A stretch of DNA of 64,000 nucleotides from Manis javanica (Eukaryota > Chordata > Mammalia > Pholidota > Manidae), in NCBI RefSeq assembly GCF_040802235.1, contig NC_133170.1, positions 43,595,501 to 43,659,500 of the forward strand, read 5' to 3'. Both the position numbers and the translations under genes were made by a program. The first letter of the stretch is position 1. Every line of letters starts with the position of its first letter. Below the pieces are notes generated by a model, which saw only the letters and a program-made list of their open reading frames with translations, was not told the DNA's origin and ran no database searches. Positions 42,565 to 64,000 of this stretch are shown here, in pieces.

Positions 42565-43440
42565 CTAGTTAACCTTAGGAACCCTTCCATCTATAGCAGT
42601 CCCTCCGGTAGAGGTGGTTTGTGGGAGGTAAATTCTCTGTTTTTGCTTATCTGGAAATTGTTGAATCCCTCCCTCAAATTTAAATGATAACCTTGCCAGA
42701 TAGAGTATTCTTGGTTTGAAGCCTTTCTGCTTCATTGCATTAGATATATCATGCCACTCCCTTCTGGCCTGTAAGGTTTCTGCTGAGAAGTCTGATGATA
42801 GCCTGATAGGCTTTCCTTTATATGTGATCTTTTTTCTCTCTCTGGCTGCTTTTAATAGTCTGTCCTTATCCTTGATCTTTGCCATTTTAATTATTATATG
42901 TCTTGGTGTTGTCTTCCTTGGGTCCCTTGTGTTGGGAGATCTGTGCACTACCAAGGCCTGAGAGACTATCTCCTTCCCCAGATTGGGGAAGTTTTCAGCA
43001 ACTACTTCCTCAAAGATACTTTCTATCCCTTTTTCTCTCTCTTCTTCATCTGATACCCCTGTAATATGAATATTGTTCCATTTGGATTGGTCACACAGTT
43101 CTCTCAATATTCTTTCATTCCTAGAGATCCTTTTTTCTCTCTGTGCCTCAGCTTCTTTGTATTCCTCTTCTCTAATTTCTATTTCATTTACCATCTCCCC
43201 CACTGCTAATCTGCTTTTAATACTCTCCATTGTGTTCCTCAATGATTGGATATCTGTCCTAAATTTGTTCCTGAGTTCTTGAATATTTTTCTGTACCTCC
43301 ATGAGCATGTTTATGGTTTTTATTTTGAAATCTCTTTCAGGAAGATTGATAAGTTCAGTCTCACTTGACCCTTTTTCTGGTGTCATTGATATTTTGATTT
43401 GAACCAGGTTTCTTTGACATTTCATATTTAAATGTGGCAC
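42565..43440 (-). CDS. L1 ORF1 protein, intact reading frame
   Basis: A 291-codon frame encodes an L1 ORF1p-type RNA-binding chaperone, which coats L1 RNA in the cytoplasm. In order it has a heptad-rich coiled coil (about residues 30-110, rich in E, K, I and L), an RRM beginning N-I-H-I-T-G-V-S-D-E-E (about 120-215), and a C-terminal domain with T-Y-K-G-K-P-I-R-L-S-S-D-F-S. The first 15-20 residues are atypical, and the true start may be a methionine slightly inside. The frame is open throughout, unlike ORF2, indicating relative youth. No evidence of host function. Confidence 0.75.
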   Translation of the reverse strand: MPHLNMKCQRNLVQIKISMTPEKGSSETELINLPERDFKIKTINMLMEVQKNIQELRNKFRTDIQSLRNTMESIKSRLAVGEMVNEIEIREEEYKEAEAQREKRISRNERILRELCDQSKWNNIHITGVSDEEEREKGIESIFEEVVAENFPNLGKEIVSQALVVHRSPNTRDPRKTTPRHIIIKMAKIKDKDRLLKAARERKKITYKGKPIRLSSDFSAETLQARREWHDISNAMKQKGFKPRILYLARLSFKFEGGIQQFPDKQKQRIYLPQTTSTGGTAIDGRVPKVN

Positions 43441-44385
43441 TATCTAGGGCCCAGAAGCTGTACTTGCTGGATCTGCTCAGCCCCTGCAGTGATGTTGTGG
43501 GTTGCAGGGGAAAGGTGCTGGTGCCTTGGGAGAGGAAAGAGCTGTTTCCTGCTTCCCAGCTGCTATGCCTGTCTCCACTGCCAGAACCAGTGGGCTGAAC
43601 ACACAGGTATAAGCCACTATGCTTTGCATTTGTAGCTGCTGTAGGCGGGACTTCTCTCTGGCTGGCCTGACACTAGGGCAGGGTTTGCTGGTTTGTGAGC
43701 CAGGTGTGGGCTGGCCGGGAGGAAGGTGCAGCAGGCTGCATATCACTGTAGGGGCCTTGGAGCTGCATAGGCAGCCAGGGGTATGGAGAGTCTGAAGATT
43801 GTGAAAGTTCCCAGTCTGCTGGGCAGAGGGCACCTGGACAATTTTGTGTACCTGTCCTGTCTCCTGAGCAGTAAGGTCTGTGCAATCCTTGCTGCTGTAG
43901 CAGCCCTCTCGCTTTTAGGAAATCTCTCAGACTTCCCATCCAGATCCGCTGGATATGGATCTGTTTTCCACGAGCAGCTGGAATCTCCATCTCTCCAGGT
44001 ATTTGCCTGTCTTAGCTTTCCAACCCCACATATCATCAGAGCACCATGCAATGTAGGTTCATGCTCTCAGAACAGATCTCCAGAGCAGATCACCTAGTGT
44101 TCAGCAGTCCCAGGCCTCCACTTCCTCCCTGCTCTGTTTCTCTTCCTCCTACCAGTGAGCTGTGGTGGGGGAATGGCTTGGGTCCCACCGGGTCATGGCT
44201 TTCTTACGTTACCCAGTTCCGTGAGGTCTGTTCTTTCCTCTAGGTGTATGCAGTCTGGTGCAGCCTTCTTTCCTGTTGCTCTTTCAGGATTAGTTGTATT
44301 AATTATATTTTCATATTATATGTGGTTTTAGGAGGAGGTCTCTACCTCACCTCTCATGCCAACATCTTTAATCCCCCTCTTCTGA

Positions 44386-47310
44386 GTTCTAAGGTATTTA
44401 CAAAAGTTACCAGAACTAGCGAGTGAACTTAGCAAAGCCTATGTATGAAAATCAATTGCATTTCTATCAACCAGCAATGAACTGAAATTCTAGAAATCCA
44501 TTTACAGTAAGTCAAGAATATGAAATGCTTGGGATAAACTGAGAAAACAGGAGCAAAATTTAGAATTAAATGACTTCCCAAAAGCAAAATCAATACCATA
44601 AGAAAATTAAATGCTGGAGGAGTAACTGCCCAACTATCCTCAAAGTCAAGAGAAAGCTCAAAATTAAGTCATTTTTAGAAAAAAGACTGATAATCAAAAT
44701 GACTTCATCAAAATGATATATAAAAGATACACTTCAGAAATTTGGACTTTAGCAAGTCAAGTATAGAAGTTAAACCACTTAAGGATAACCACTTAAAAAA
44801 AAAAGAATGAGAACTTCGTCAGTCCAGTGGTAAACAGTAAAGAAGGAAAAAAGGCAGAGTAGATAGAATAAAATATTTGATAGAAATAAATCACATTATA
44901 GCAGTTACCACAATAAATGTAAATGGACTGAATCTGCTTGGTGAAAGATAATGCAATTTGAACTAAAAAACAAAATGTAATATTTCCTGTTCAAAGAGAT
45001 AAACCCAAAACTTTTATCCATTAAGTACAATTCACTAGGAAAATAAAATTGTAAACCCAGATATATTGTGGAAGATATTATCCTTCTTTTGTAAATGATG
45101 AAGGAAAATTAGTAAAGATAAAAAAATTGAAAATGTATACAACATTGCACTCAAAAGTTAAGAGAATTTATATTTTTCTCAAGCACATGCTGTTAAACAT
45201 TTGCCAAATCTGACAACTTACCAGTCACAAAAGATTTAATACCAAAGAATCAATATCAGACAAATCATATTTTTTGAGGTATTCCAAAAAGAAGTTAAAA
45301 TCAATAAGAAAGACTAACAACAGAAATCCCCAATCTGGTATGAAAAAAATAATTTTAAATAAGGAAAGGTCAAAAGAGAAATGACAGTGGAAGTTAGAAA
45401 ATACTTAAACTTAAGGTAAGTAATACATGTTTACATTATTATATAAAAAACACTAAAGAGGTAGTTCGGTGAAACTAAAGCTAGACAAAAAAATGAATGC
45501 CTTTAAAAACTTTTAAATTAAGTTTTTAATTTATAAAAAGTTATTAATGAGCCAGGTTAGAAGTTGGAAAAATTACAGCATAAACCCAAAAATTGTGAAG
45601 AACATAAAAGCAGAAATTAATAATGTAGGAAACAAAAAACTAAGGATCAACAAAAGCTGATCCTTTAAAAAGATTAACAGAACAGGAAAATTAACAAAAG
45701 ATAAGCAACGACAAATAAAATGATGAAGTACAAAAGAAAACAGGCACAAATAGGCAATTTAAAAAGTGACATAACTACATCATAGAGATTTTAAAAAAAT
45801 TAAATCTATAACTTTTTCCATGAAATAAAACGGATGAGATATACAATTCATGAGAAAAAAGTTCTAACAATCAAGAATTAGAGAATGTGTTACTCATTAA
45901 AAAACTAAGACAAAAATTTCCCCATAAAGCACAGAATAAAATAGTTTTAGTGGTAAGTTATACCAAACTGTCAGTCGGTACAGTTGTTCCAAAGAGCAAA
46001 AAGAAAAGCTTTTCAACTAATTTTATGAGGCTAGTATAGCTTTCCTAACAGAAATATAGGATGTATATGGGAAAGGATATAGGCAAATTTTACTTACGAT
46101 CATAGGTATAAAATATCCTAAACAAAATATTAGCAAAACAACTCCACCTACATATTTTTTAAAATGTGACTTACAAGAAAACAGCAGGAAAGCTCCATGA
46201 CTGACTTTGGCAATGATTGGATATTTCCTTGCATATGGCAATCAAAAGCATAGGCAACAAAAGGAAAATGGATTAACTGTAATTAATCAAAATTATAAAC
46301 TTTTGCTTATCAAAGGACACATTTCAACAGAGTAAAAAAGCAACCCATATAGTGGGGGTAAACATTTGCAAATCATCTGATAGGGGATTAACATCCAGAA
46401 TATACAAGGAACTCCTAAGACTCAGTAACAAAAATAGCCCAATTCAAAATGCGTATAGGTCTTGAATAGACATTTCTCCAAAGAAGGTACATGTATGAAC
46501 AATAAGCACATGAAAAGATGCTCAGCATCACTGATCATTAGGGAAATGCAAATCAGTACTACAGTGAGGTACCACTTTGCATCCACTAGGATGGCTATTA
46601 CGGAACCAACAAGCCAACCCAGAAAACAGTAAGCATTAGCAAGGAAGTGCAGAAACTGGAAGCCTTATGCATCGCTAGTGAGAATGTGAAATGGTGTAGC
46701 CGCTCTAGAAACGGTATGGTGGTTCATCAAAATATTAAATGTAGAATTACCGTGTGACCCAGCAATTCCACTTCTGGGTATAAACCCAGAAGAATGAAAG
46801 CAGAGACTCCAACAGATATTTGTATCATACAGATACTCGTCATTGCAGCATTATTCCCAACAGCCAAAAGGTGGAAACAATCCAAATGTGCATTGATAGA
46901 CAAATGGAGAAACAAAATATGGTATTATACACACAATGGCATATTATTCAACCTTGGAAAGGAATTCAATTTTGATATATGCTATGACATGGATGCATCT
47001 TGAAGACGTTATGTCAAGTGAAATGAGCCAGACATGAAAGGACAAATACTGTAAGATTCCATTTATATGAGGTACTTGGAATAGTCAAATTCATAGTGAG
47101 AGACTGTAAAATAGCAGTTACCAGGGGATGGGGAGAAGGGTGAATTTAGTGGGTACTGGGTTTCCATTTGGGATGATAAAAAAAGTTCTGGAGATGGATA
47201 ATGGAATGATTGCACAACAGTGTGAATGTACTTATACTGTTTAACTGTACACTTACAAATAATCTGAAGAATAAATTTTGTTAACTATATTTTGCCACCA
47301 AAAAAAATTT
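44386..47310 (+). mobile_element. Old L1, 3' part
   Basis: The plus-strand ORF2 resumes with text corresponding to S-I-A-F-L-S-T-S-N-E near 44455. It runs through the ORF2 C-terminus and 3' UTR (46260-47290, including an AAATGCAAATCAGTACTACA block) and ends in an A run at about 47299-47310. Confidence 0.6.
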
Positions 47311-47319
47311 TTTTTTGAC

Positions 47320-48850
47320 TCTTCAGTATGCAGCCCAAAGCTAGACAAAACCAAGGGAAAGAAGTTTGGTATATGACAAAGACCTAATATCAATCAGTGG
47401 GGAGAGGCTAGATCAGTCAATGAACAGTGCTAGGACAACTGACTCTGCTCATGCAAAATAAGAGACCTACTCCTCAAAATGCCATATGGCTTAAACACCT
47501 AAGTGAGAAGCAAAACTGCACATTTTAGACAAAAGCCTTAAGGGAAAGGTGATAAACAGTCCTAATATTTAAAGCTCCTAATCATCACAAGACACTATCA
47601 ACAAGGTAAAAACAAAAAATAAAGTAGAAACTGAGGGAAGATGACTTAGCCCATGTAAATAAGAACAAGGAATAGTATTTAAAATATATATATTCTAGAA
47701 CCAATACTATTATTAAGAAAAAGACATTCTAGTTGAGAAGTTGGCAAAAGATGTAACAAGCAATTCATAGAAGGAATGAAAATGACCAATACTTGAATTC
47801 TCACAAGTCAGTCACTAAATGGTACAAAATCTCATAAGCAATTAAAAGGGAAACAATTTCACAATCATTTGCCTCACTAATCTTACTTTTTTAATTGAGG
47901 TACATACAAAGAATGTACAAATTTTAGTGAACTTGATGAATTTTTATGTGTATACATTCATGTAACCATCACCCTCATCGATACCAAACTAATTTTTTTC
48001 CTTCTCCTATTTCACCCACCCTTCCACCACCACTGCCTTCCCTATAGTACCTACCAGTCTGTTCTGTTCTGTGTTTATGAGCCTATTTCCATTTTTGCTC
48101 ACATATAAGTGAAATCATACATATTCATCTTTCTTGGTTTGACTTATATTTCACTTAGCCTAATACCCTCCAGGTAAATCCATGTGGTAGCAAATGGCAG
48201 ATTTAGTTTTTTAGGGCCGAGTAATATTCCATTTTGTGTGTATGTATGTGCACATGCACACCTTCTTTACTGGATATTTCACTATTTAGTTTGCTTCCAT
48301 ATCTTGGCTACTATACATAATGCTACAGTAAACATAGCAGTGCATATCTTTTAGAATTAGTGATTTTGTTTTCTTTCAGTAAATTTCCAGAAGTGGAATT
48401 GCTTGATACTCTGGTTATTTCTATTTTTAGTTTTTTGAGAAACTAAAACTTGCTTGGCTAATTTATTTTAATATCTAATACCAGATAGTGATAGTGTGTG
48501 GGGAAACTGGAACTTACAAATTGCTGTTAGGAGAGTGACACACTCCTGTCAGAACTGGTACAACCACTTAGGAGAGCAGGTACCAGCTCATTAAAACTTG
48601 TACACATGTGGACAAGGATGTAGAATATTCACTGCAGCACTATTCTGTAATAATGAAGTAGAAGCAATTTCTCAAAAGAATAAATCTGGTTTATGTAATG
48701 ATATACTGTACAATGGTGAAAATAATCTACATCTACCAACATGGATAAATCTCAAAAACAATTTTAAGAGTCAGTTGCACAAATATATGTACAAAATAAC
48801 ATTTATGTAAAATGTTAAAATACAAAAAAAATTCTTAATAGTCTATGGAT
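47320..48850 (+). mobile_element. Second L1 3' fragment with a nested L1 piece
   Basis: L1 ORF2/3' UTR-like + strand text at 47320-47884 resumes at about 48456 and ends A-rich near 48830. Between them lies antisense L1 3' UTR (47885-48455), which opens with a T run and AATTGAGGTACATACAAAG. Confidence 0.5.
47885..48455 (-). mobile_element. Nested antisense L1 3' fragment
   Basis: The + strand begins CTTTTTTAATTGAGGTACAT and continues with GTAACCATCACCCTCATCG and AGAAGTGGAATTGCTTG, typical of an L1 3' end in reverse, 5'-truncated. Confidence 0.55.
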
Positions 48851-49840
48851 AAACACTACCGCAAGAATACAGAAAGATTAGAAGTATAAAAACTACAGAA
48901 GTACAAAAACACCAAATTGAGAATAATGATTGATTTGCAGATGAAGGTAAGGATCAAAACTAGACACTAGATCAGAGAATGTCAGCTCATAAAGTAAAAG
49001 TAAAGGCAGCCAGTGCTCCGGAGGCAGGAGCTGGCAAACTTTTTCTATAAAAGGCCAAAAAGTAAATATTTTAGGTGTTTCAGGCCAAGGAGTCAAAACC
49101 AAGGATATATCTACGTATTTTATTTATTCAAAGCTAGTGTTTTCTATTATTAAAATCAATGACAAGTGTTTTTCCCAACCACCTAAAAAACATAAATACC
49201 ATTTTTAGCTTGCAGACCATACAAAAGCAGGGTGAATTTGGCCCATAGGCTGTAGTTTGCCCACAGCCAGCCTGAAGCAGCCCCACCCAATGTAAGTTTT
49301 GGTAGTGATGGAAATGTTTTATATCTGCACAATATGGTAACTGCTAGCCACATGTGGCTATTAAGCAAGCACTTGAAAGGTGGCTACTGTGATAAAAATA
49401 AAATTTTAAATCATATTTCACCATAAGATAGTCACTCTAGAATTTTTATGAATTTAAAGAATAGGTGTAAAGGGAGTGGTTGAACAAACTGGAAAAATAA
49501 AGAGATCATGATGGAAGAGTGGGACACATGAATCAATTATTTCAACAGGGAGAAAAAAATTGGGGCTGATAAAAAGGATTTGGGGCTGATAAGGAATGCA
49601 GAATGATATGGAGACTCAGTCAAGAAAATCTGAGGTCAGGATTGGAAGATCACCCAGTAAAAAACACTTGATCATGGACTTGGAGATGTCACAATGAAAA
49701 AACAGAGTGTTAAATGGAGTGTGGCAGGGGAGCTGAGTTTCATGACGACGACTGCAGAGAAACCCAAGATGCAGTGGGAGAAGGATGCGGATGGTGGAGG
49801 TGACCAGTAATGATATTTAAAGAACAGAAGAAAAAAAACA
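48851..49840. other. Intergenic end with two hAT-type elements
   Basis: It has a hAT-type element at 49025-49262 (CTGGCAAACTTTTTCTATAA to GGCTGTAGTTTGCCCACAG), reverse to the copies at 6920 and 8262. A CCACATGTGGCT-family piece lies at 49285-49400. The rest is unrecognised. Confidence 0.5.
49025..49262 (-). mobile_element. hAT-type nonautonomous element, third copy
   Basis: Reverse-oriented relative of 6920-7115 and 8262-8490. Both ends are recognisable, though the centre differs. Confidence 0.55.
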
Positions 49841-50651
49841 AGCAATATCTAGAGAAACTTTATTGCTCTTTAAAAATGGATAACCTTGTGCTTTAAAGTT
49901 TGAAGAGGTATACACAAGTACAGGCTTCAAACTTTCAGAACTAAGTGAATTCCCTCATTGATTGATCAAAAATACAAAACAGGCTTTGGTATTCACACAT
50001 TTAACATTTGAGATTTTTGACTAAATAAGGAGGTACCCTGGAAGACCATTAGCTAATAATTGTGATTCAGGGAGGTATGACTTTGAACAAGGTACGCCTA
50101 GAGCTTGGGCTCAGAGCTAGTCACCTAGTCCCTGAGCCTAAGCAACTATCAATTCTCTAACCATGATCTCATATACACATTTTATCTGAAAAATTAAATG
50201 TAACAATGGTATAAGGGGTCCACAAACACCTTAGGGTATACCCTACTGGGAATTTCAAGGATTTATTTCATTTCAAAAGATCCTCAGTCTGTCTTCAAAA
50301 ATGATTTATCCTAGTGTTCTCTATTTAAGGGAGAAATAAAGATGACAGAAGCTGTAATTAAAACACCTTAATTTGAAAAATCATTAATTTCTAAAATGGT
50401 ACAAGATACATTTTGACTAAAATTAAGGGTTTTAGGCAGTATAAGAAATCCAAACTATTATAATGCTTAAGTCCAGTTATTTATACTTAAACAAAAAGTA
50501 AACCAAATACTAAAGGTTTAAGATAAAACACCACATTGAAGCAGTTCGGAAGAAATGTTCACGAACCAGAGTCCTGCCAAGAGAATAGTCTAACGTGGTC
50601 CGACCCACTTGTGCACTGTCCAACAGCAATAGAAGAGGGTGTAGGACAAAT
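49841..50651 (-). other. SGO1: SGO1 3' UTR (candidate extent)
   Basis: Downstream of the SGO1 stop on the - strand, AATAAA hexamers (TTTATT on +) lie at 50262-50267 and 49859-49864. The distal one is followed by a U-rich stretch. I place the end near 49840. Which signal is used cannot be decided from sequence. Confidence 0.5.
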
Positions 50652-61320
<10,669 letters not shown>

Positions 61321-61917
61321 TCCCTGTCTGGGCCGACGATGTGAAAGGGGGTGTGGCGGGGTGACAAATGGAAACAGTTCACAGCCCGAGGACGGGGGTT
61401 GCCTCAGTCTGCGCGGTACTGGGTGAGGAGCTGGGTGTGAGAGGAGCGGGCCCTTTGATCTCGTCATCCCCGCAGGGCGCAGGCCCTCCTCTCGGGGACG
61501 CTGGGTACCTTAAAGGCTCTCGACCGCATCGCGCCGCACAACAGCAGCTGCCAGTTAGCGCGGCCTGACATCGGTCCAGGATTTTCACTACTGTAAACGG
61601 TTTATTTTCACATCATTTAATCCACACAGTTGCGTAAGGTAGGAGGTTCGGGGCCCCACTTAGGTAGCGGGGGAGGAAGCTGGGGCATCAGAGAGTGCCA
61701 AGCCGGGGAGCTGCGCAGAGGAAGGCGCGCGCTCAGTCCGATCCCAAGCCCTGAGCTTCCGGCCCTCGGAAGTCACGACGGCAGAGACACCCCCGAGGGG
61801 AGAGCGGCAGGGGTCACGGCGCCCCTGTTCCGCATCCGCAGGGCCCCGCAGAGAGCCGGGCGGGAGGATGGCGGCCGGGCCCGAAGACCCGCCGCCCACG
61901 GCACGTGCACACGGTAC

Positions 61918-62050
61918 CTTGGGCCCCACCTCTGCCGCAGCGGTCGCCCTGCTCCTTACATCCCAAGGCTCCGCGAGGGTTCCGCCGTGCGCCCCACGCT
62001 CGGGTCCCCCAAGCCTGGGGCACGGTCTCTGCTCGCCCGCCAACAACAGC
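61918..62050 (-). other. SGO1: Possible SGO1 noncoding exon 1
   Basis: A good splice donor (CCCAAG then GTACCG) ends at 61918 on the - strand, downstream of the CCAAT/CHR module. An exon from about 62050 to 61918 would supply the 5' UTR joined to 59976. Start and donor are inferred, and other donors in the island are possible. Confidence 0.3.
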
Positions 62051-62057
62051 AGCCACA

Positions 62058-62088
62058 TTCGAAATTCTCCGCCGCGCTTGCCCATTGG
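62058..62088 (-). promoter_or_regulatory. SGO1: CCAAT / CDE / CHR-like cell-cycle module
   Basis: On the - strand, CCAAT (62088-62084) is followed by GCGCGGCGG (62077-62069) and, 5 bases later, TTCGAA (62063-62058), a variant of the CHR element TTTGAA. This order matches late cell-cycle promoters controlled by NF-Y and the DREAM/MMB complex. Canonical CDE-CHR spacing is 4 bases, here 5. Confidence 0.5.
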
Positions 62089-62102
62089 CTGGCTGAGGGG
62101 CA

Positions 62103-62116
62103 GTCACGTGTCACGT
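62103..62116. promoter_or_regulatory. E-box and CRE-like sites
   Basis: TCACGTGTCACGTCA contains CACGTG (E-box) overlapping a TGACGTGA-like element on the - strand, about 40 bases upstream of the CHR-like site. Confidence 0.4.
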
Positions 62117-62839
62117 CAGCGCGGCCGCGACGCTAGTCGAGTCCCGCCCCGCCGGGCGGCCTCCTGTGACGCGCTCGCCCCACAAATCCACATCCGGGCA
62201 TCCACCGTCCGTCTCCCGCCTCTCCGGGGGCGGAGTCAGTCATCCGGCCGCGCTGACCCGCCGGCCTTCTCCAGTTTGGAGTCGTTGGCGTTTAGGGGTG
62301 GAGTCCTAGACCTCTGGCGGAGCGTATTTTTGGGTCTTCAAAAGCTTCCGGCTTTTTCAGTCTTGTGGCTTCCAATTTTCTAAGGTGTGCTCACGGGCTC
62401 CCTCTGGTGAGGAGAATCTCCGTGGTTCGTTGCCCGCCCAGACCGACCCTTCTGCAGCACGAAGGCAGCTTTCCGGGATACTAAGATAGGGAGCAAGTTT
62501 TGGATTAACGGGATATTATCAGGGAAGTTACAGATATCTGAAATGTTCTTTCCCTTTGCTCAATTACCTGGCTTTAGCAGCAGGAAATGGCCTCAGCGTC
62601 CACCCAGACACCCCTCCAGAACTCTGTGGAATCCTTACTGAGCCTTTATTCTCCCTTACCGTTTCCGTGTGCCGTCAGGCCATTCAGTCCCATTAAATTC
62701 TCCTAAGTGTTTCTCACGTCCAAACACCACTATGTGCCACCCTCTAATCCAGCCATCTGCTTAATCCTTTCTATAAACTCTACCAGTACCTATTCTGACG
62801 GCAGCCTCTCCACTTAGGTTCTTCATAGAGTGATAAAAG

Positions 62840-63330
62840 CAAATAGGATTGAATATGAAACTCTTCAGTGGCTGCTTCTGCACTGAAGATGAAGTTCGCA
62901 TTCTCTAAGGTATTTTTGGTCCTTAAAGAACACATGGCTCCTGTTTCTATCCCTAAGGAATGTTCTTTAATTTCCTTGTATGTCCTCTTGCTGCTTTTGC
63001 CCATGCCGTTCTGTTTGTCAAGATCAGTCTCTCCTTCCCCTGAGCCCACTTACTCTTCATGATGCAGCTCTTAAGAAGTGAATACTTCCAAAAAGCCTTA
63101 TCTGTCCTCAGAGCCCCCTCAGTAGGCTGCTTTGTACTTCCTGGGTGCCATGCACTTTCCCCTTGATAGTCCTGGTGGCACTGACTTGTTGTCATTCATT
63201 GCCAGATTATTCAAGTTGCATAAAGGTAGAAGCTATATCTAACTGTTCATAGTTAAAATGTAAGCATCTGTTTAGCAATTTGAATTAAATCAGCAAATAT
63301 TCTCTGGAATGATAAAATAATGAATAAAAG
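62840..63330 (+). mobile_element. L2 LINE fragment
   Basis: It follows L2 3' text in order: a TCAGTGGCTGCTTCTGCACT block, CCCATGCCGTTCTGTTTGTC, AGTCCTGGTGGCACTGACTT and an AAGGTAGAAGCTATATCT block. Decayed. Confidence 0.5.
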
Positions 63331-63671
63331 AAACCTAAACAATTGCTTTGAATTTAGGCATTCAATTCATTGTGAAGGCTTTTTTTTAGGATAACGAACA
63401 TTTACATTCTCACCCTAGTCCAGCCCTCACCTCAGGCCTCCCTGAGGTGCAAGAGATTAAAACATCCTTCTCCAGCCAATAACAACTTGTTTTCCAGGTT
63501 TATCCACCAGATCACCTCCATTAGCCCTCAGTTTACTACCACTGGGTAGTGTGACTCGTCTGTGCAGAAGCATCTAGAAGAAAGGAACAGGTTTTTTACT
63601 ATTATTGCTTGAGGCCAGAGTGTGTGAAGTGGAAAGGGAGAGCAGTGCTAGCTTCATGGATATGTGACCTG

Positions 63672-64000
63672 TACTGTGAAAGGCTCTGCACATGGTTTAA
63701 TGCTCTGTTTTTGCCATCTTGGTATGTTCAATAATTTGTCTTTGAACTTTTGATTTGTAAGTGAAATCTGATGAGAATGGAGCATGCATATAATCAGATG
63801 AGATACATGCAATAAGTGTGTCCATTCATGTCTCTTGTTGCTCCATTTCCATAATGTTCAGGATGCTCACTAATGGCTTCTGTGACACACTATGTACTCA
63901 GAGCCGCATGCTCAGAAGGGCTTCACACTTGGTTTAATGCTATGCTGACATCTTGAAATTTTTAACAATTTTATCTTTGAGATTGTGTACTCATTTAGAA
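63672..64000 (+). repeat. Pair of direct repeats at window end
   Basis: TGGTTTAATGCTCTGTTTTTGCCATCTTG-type text at 63692-63760 recurs at 63931-64000 as TTGGTTTAATGCTATGCTGA followed by CATCTTGAAATTTTTAACAA and TTTATCTTTGAGATTGTG. The second copy may continue beyond the window. Family not named. Confidence 0.55.

Larger units (their letters stand above)
39130..44385 (-). mobile_element. Younger L1 nested in an old L1
   Basis: Read on the - strand: a GC-rich 5' UTR (about 44385-43441), an intact ORF1 (43440-42565), a broken ORF2 (from 42365 to about 39380) and a partial 3' UTR (to 39130). The low-coordinate end stops inside the 3' UTR, at a point equivalent to the middle of the L1 3' UTR piece at 51360-51665. 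No poly(A) (T run) or target-site duplication is visible. The right boundary is uncertain by tens of bases. Confidence 0.75.
61321..62350 (-). promoter_or_regulatory. SGO1: SGO1 CpG-island promoter
   Basis: About 1 kb is strikingly rich in G, C and CpG, unlike all surrounding DNA. It lies 1.4-2.4 kb upstream of the SGO1 start codon on the - strand. The densest, most promoter-like part is 61900-62250, with GC boxes, an inverted CCAAT, a CACGTG E-box and a TGACGTG-type CRE half site. Long ORFs here on both strands reflect low stop-codon frequency in GC-rich DNA. Confidence 0.8.

Noticed and set aside
40856-44097. Plus-strand ORFs of 80-104 codons across the L1
   Set aside because: They are antisense shadows of the minus-strand L1 ORFs and 5' UTR.
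61630-62383. Several 100-170 codon ORFs on both strands
   Set aside because: They sit in the CpG island, where stop codons are rare. Low-complexity Ala/Pro/Arg translations are typical of such DNA.

Overview
The window is mammalian nuclear DNA. It holds the 3' half of KAT2B (PCAF, lysine acetyltransferase 2B) on the + strand and the complete coding part of SGO1 (shugoshin 1) on the - strand. The two genes converge, as I recall they do in human 3p24. The gene pair, GT-AG introns, ancient mammalian repeats (MIR, L2, hAT MITEs, MER5A-like) and several L1 layers place it in a placental mammal. I saw no primate Alu, rodent B1/B2, ruminant Bov-tA or carnivore tRNA-Lys SINE. The L1 3' UTR type and an abundant-looking endogenous retrovirus (ERV)-derived repeat suggest a laurasiatherian, perhaps a pangolin or relative; this is a weak inference.

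Layout: 1-29028 holds twelve KAT2B coding exons (477 residues: linker, GNAT acetyltransferase domain, bromodomain), followed by a 3' UTR to about 30.8 kb. From 30.8 to about 49.8 kb is intergenic DNA dominated by L1. A younger minus-strand L1 (about 39130-44385, ORF1 intact, ORF2 broken and lacking its endonuclease domain) sits inside an older plus-strand L1 (about 35690-47310). From about 49.84 to 59.98 kb lie the seven SGO1 coding exons, read right to left (536 residues). A CpG island at 61.3-62.35 kb is the SGO1 promoter and probable exon 1. The rest, to 64 kb, is upstream flank with an L2 and a pair of direct repeats.

The two genes act separately. KAT2B acetylates histone H3 and other proteins and reads acetyl-lysine. 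SGO1 recruits PP2A-B56 to centromeres and protects cohesin until anaphase. All splice junctions I checked keep frame, so both genes look functional.

I found no undescribed gene system. The items most worth a second look are: an ERV env-LTR transcript copied into KAT2B by the L1 machinery (17-bp target duplication plus poly(A)); a local inverted duplication in an SGO1 intron; the endonuclease-deleted L1 without visible poly(A) or target duplication; changes at the HP1-binding, KEN-box and C-terminal positions of SGO1; and a CCAAT/CDE/CHR-like cell-cycle promoter module. Comparisons with human proteins are from memory, and repeat family names were assigned by eye.
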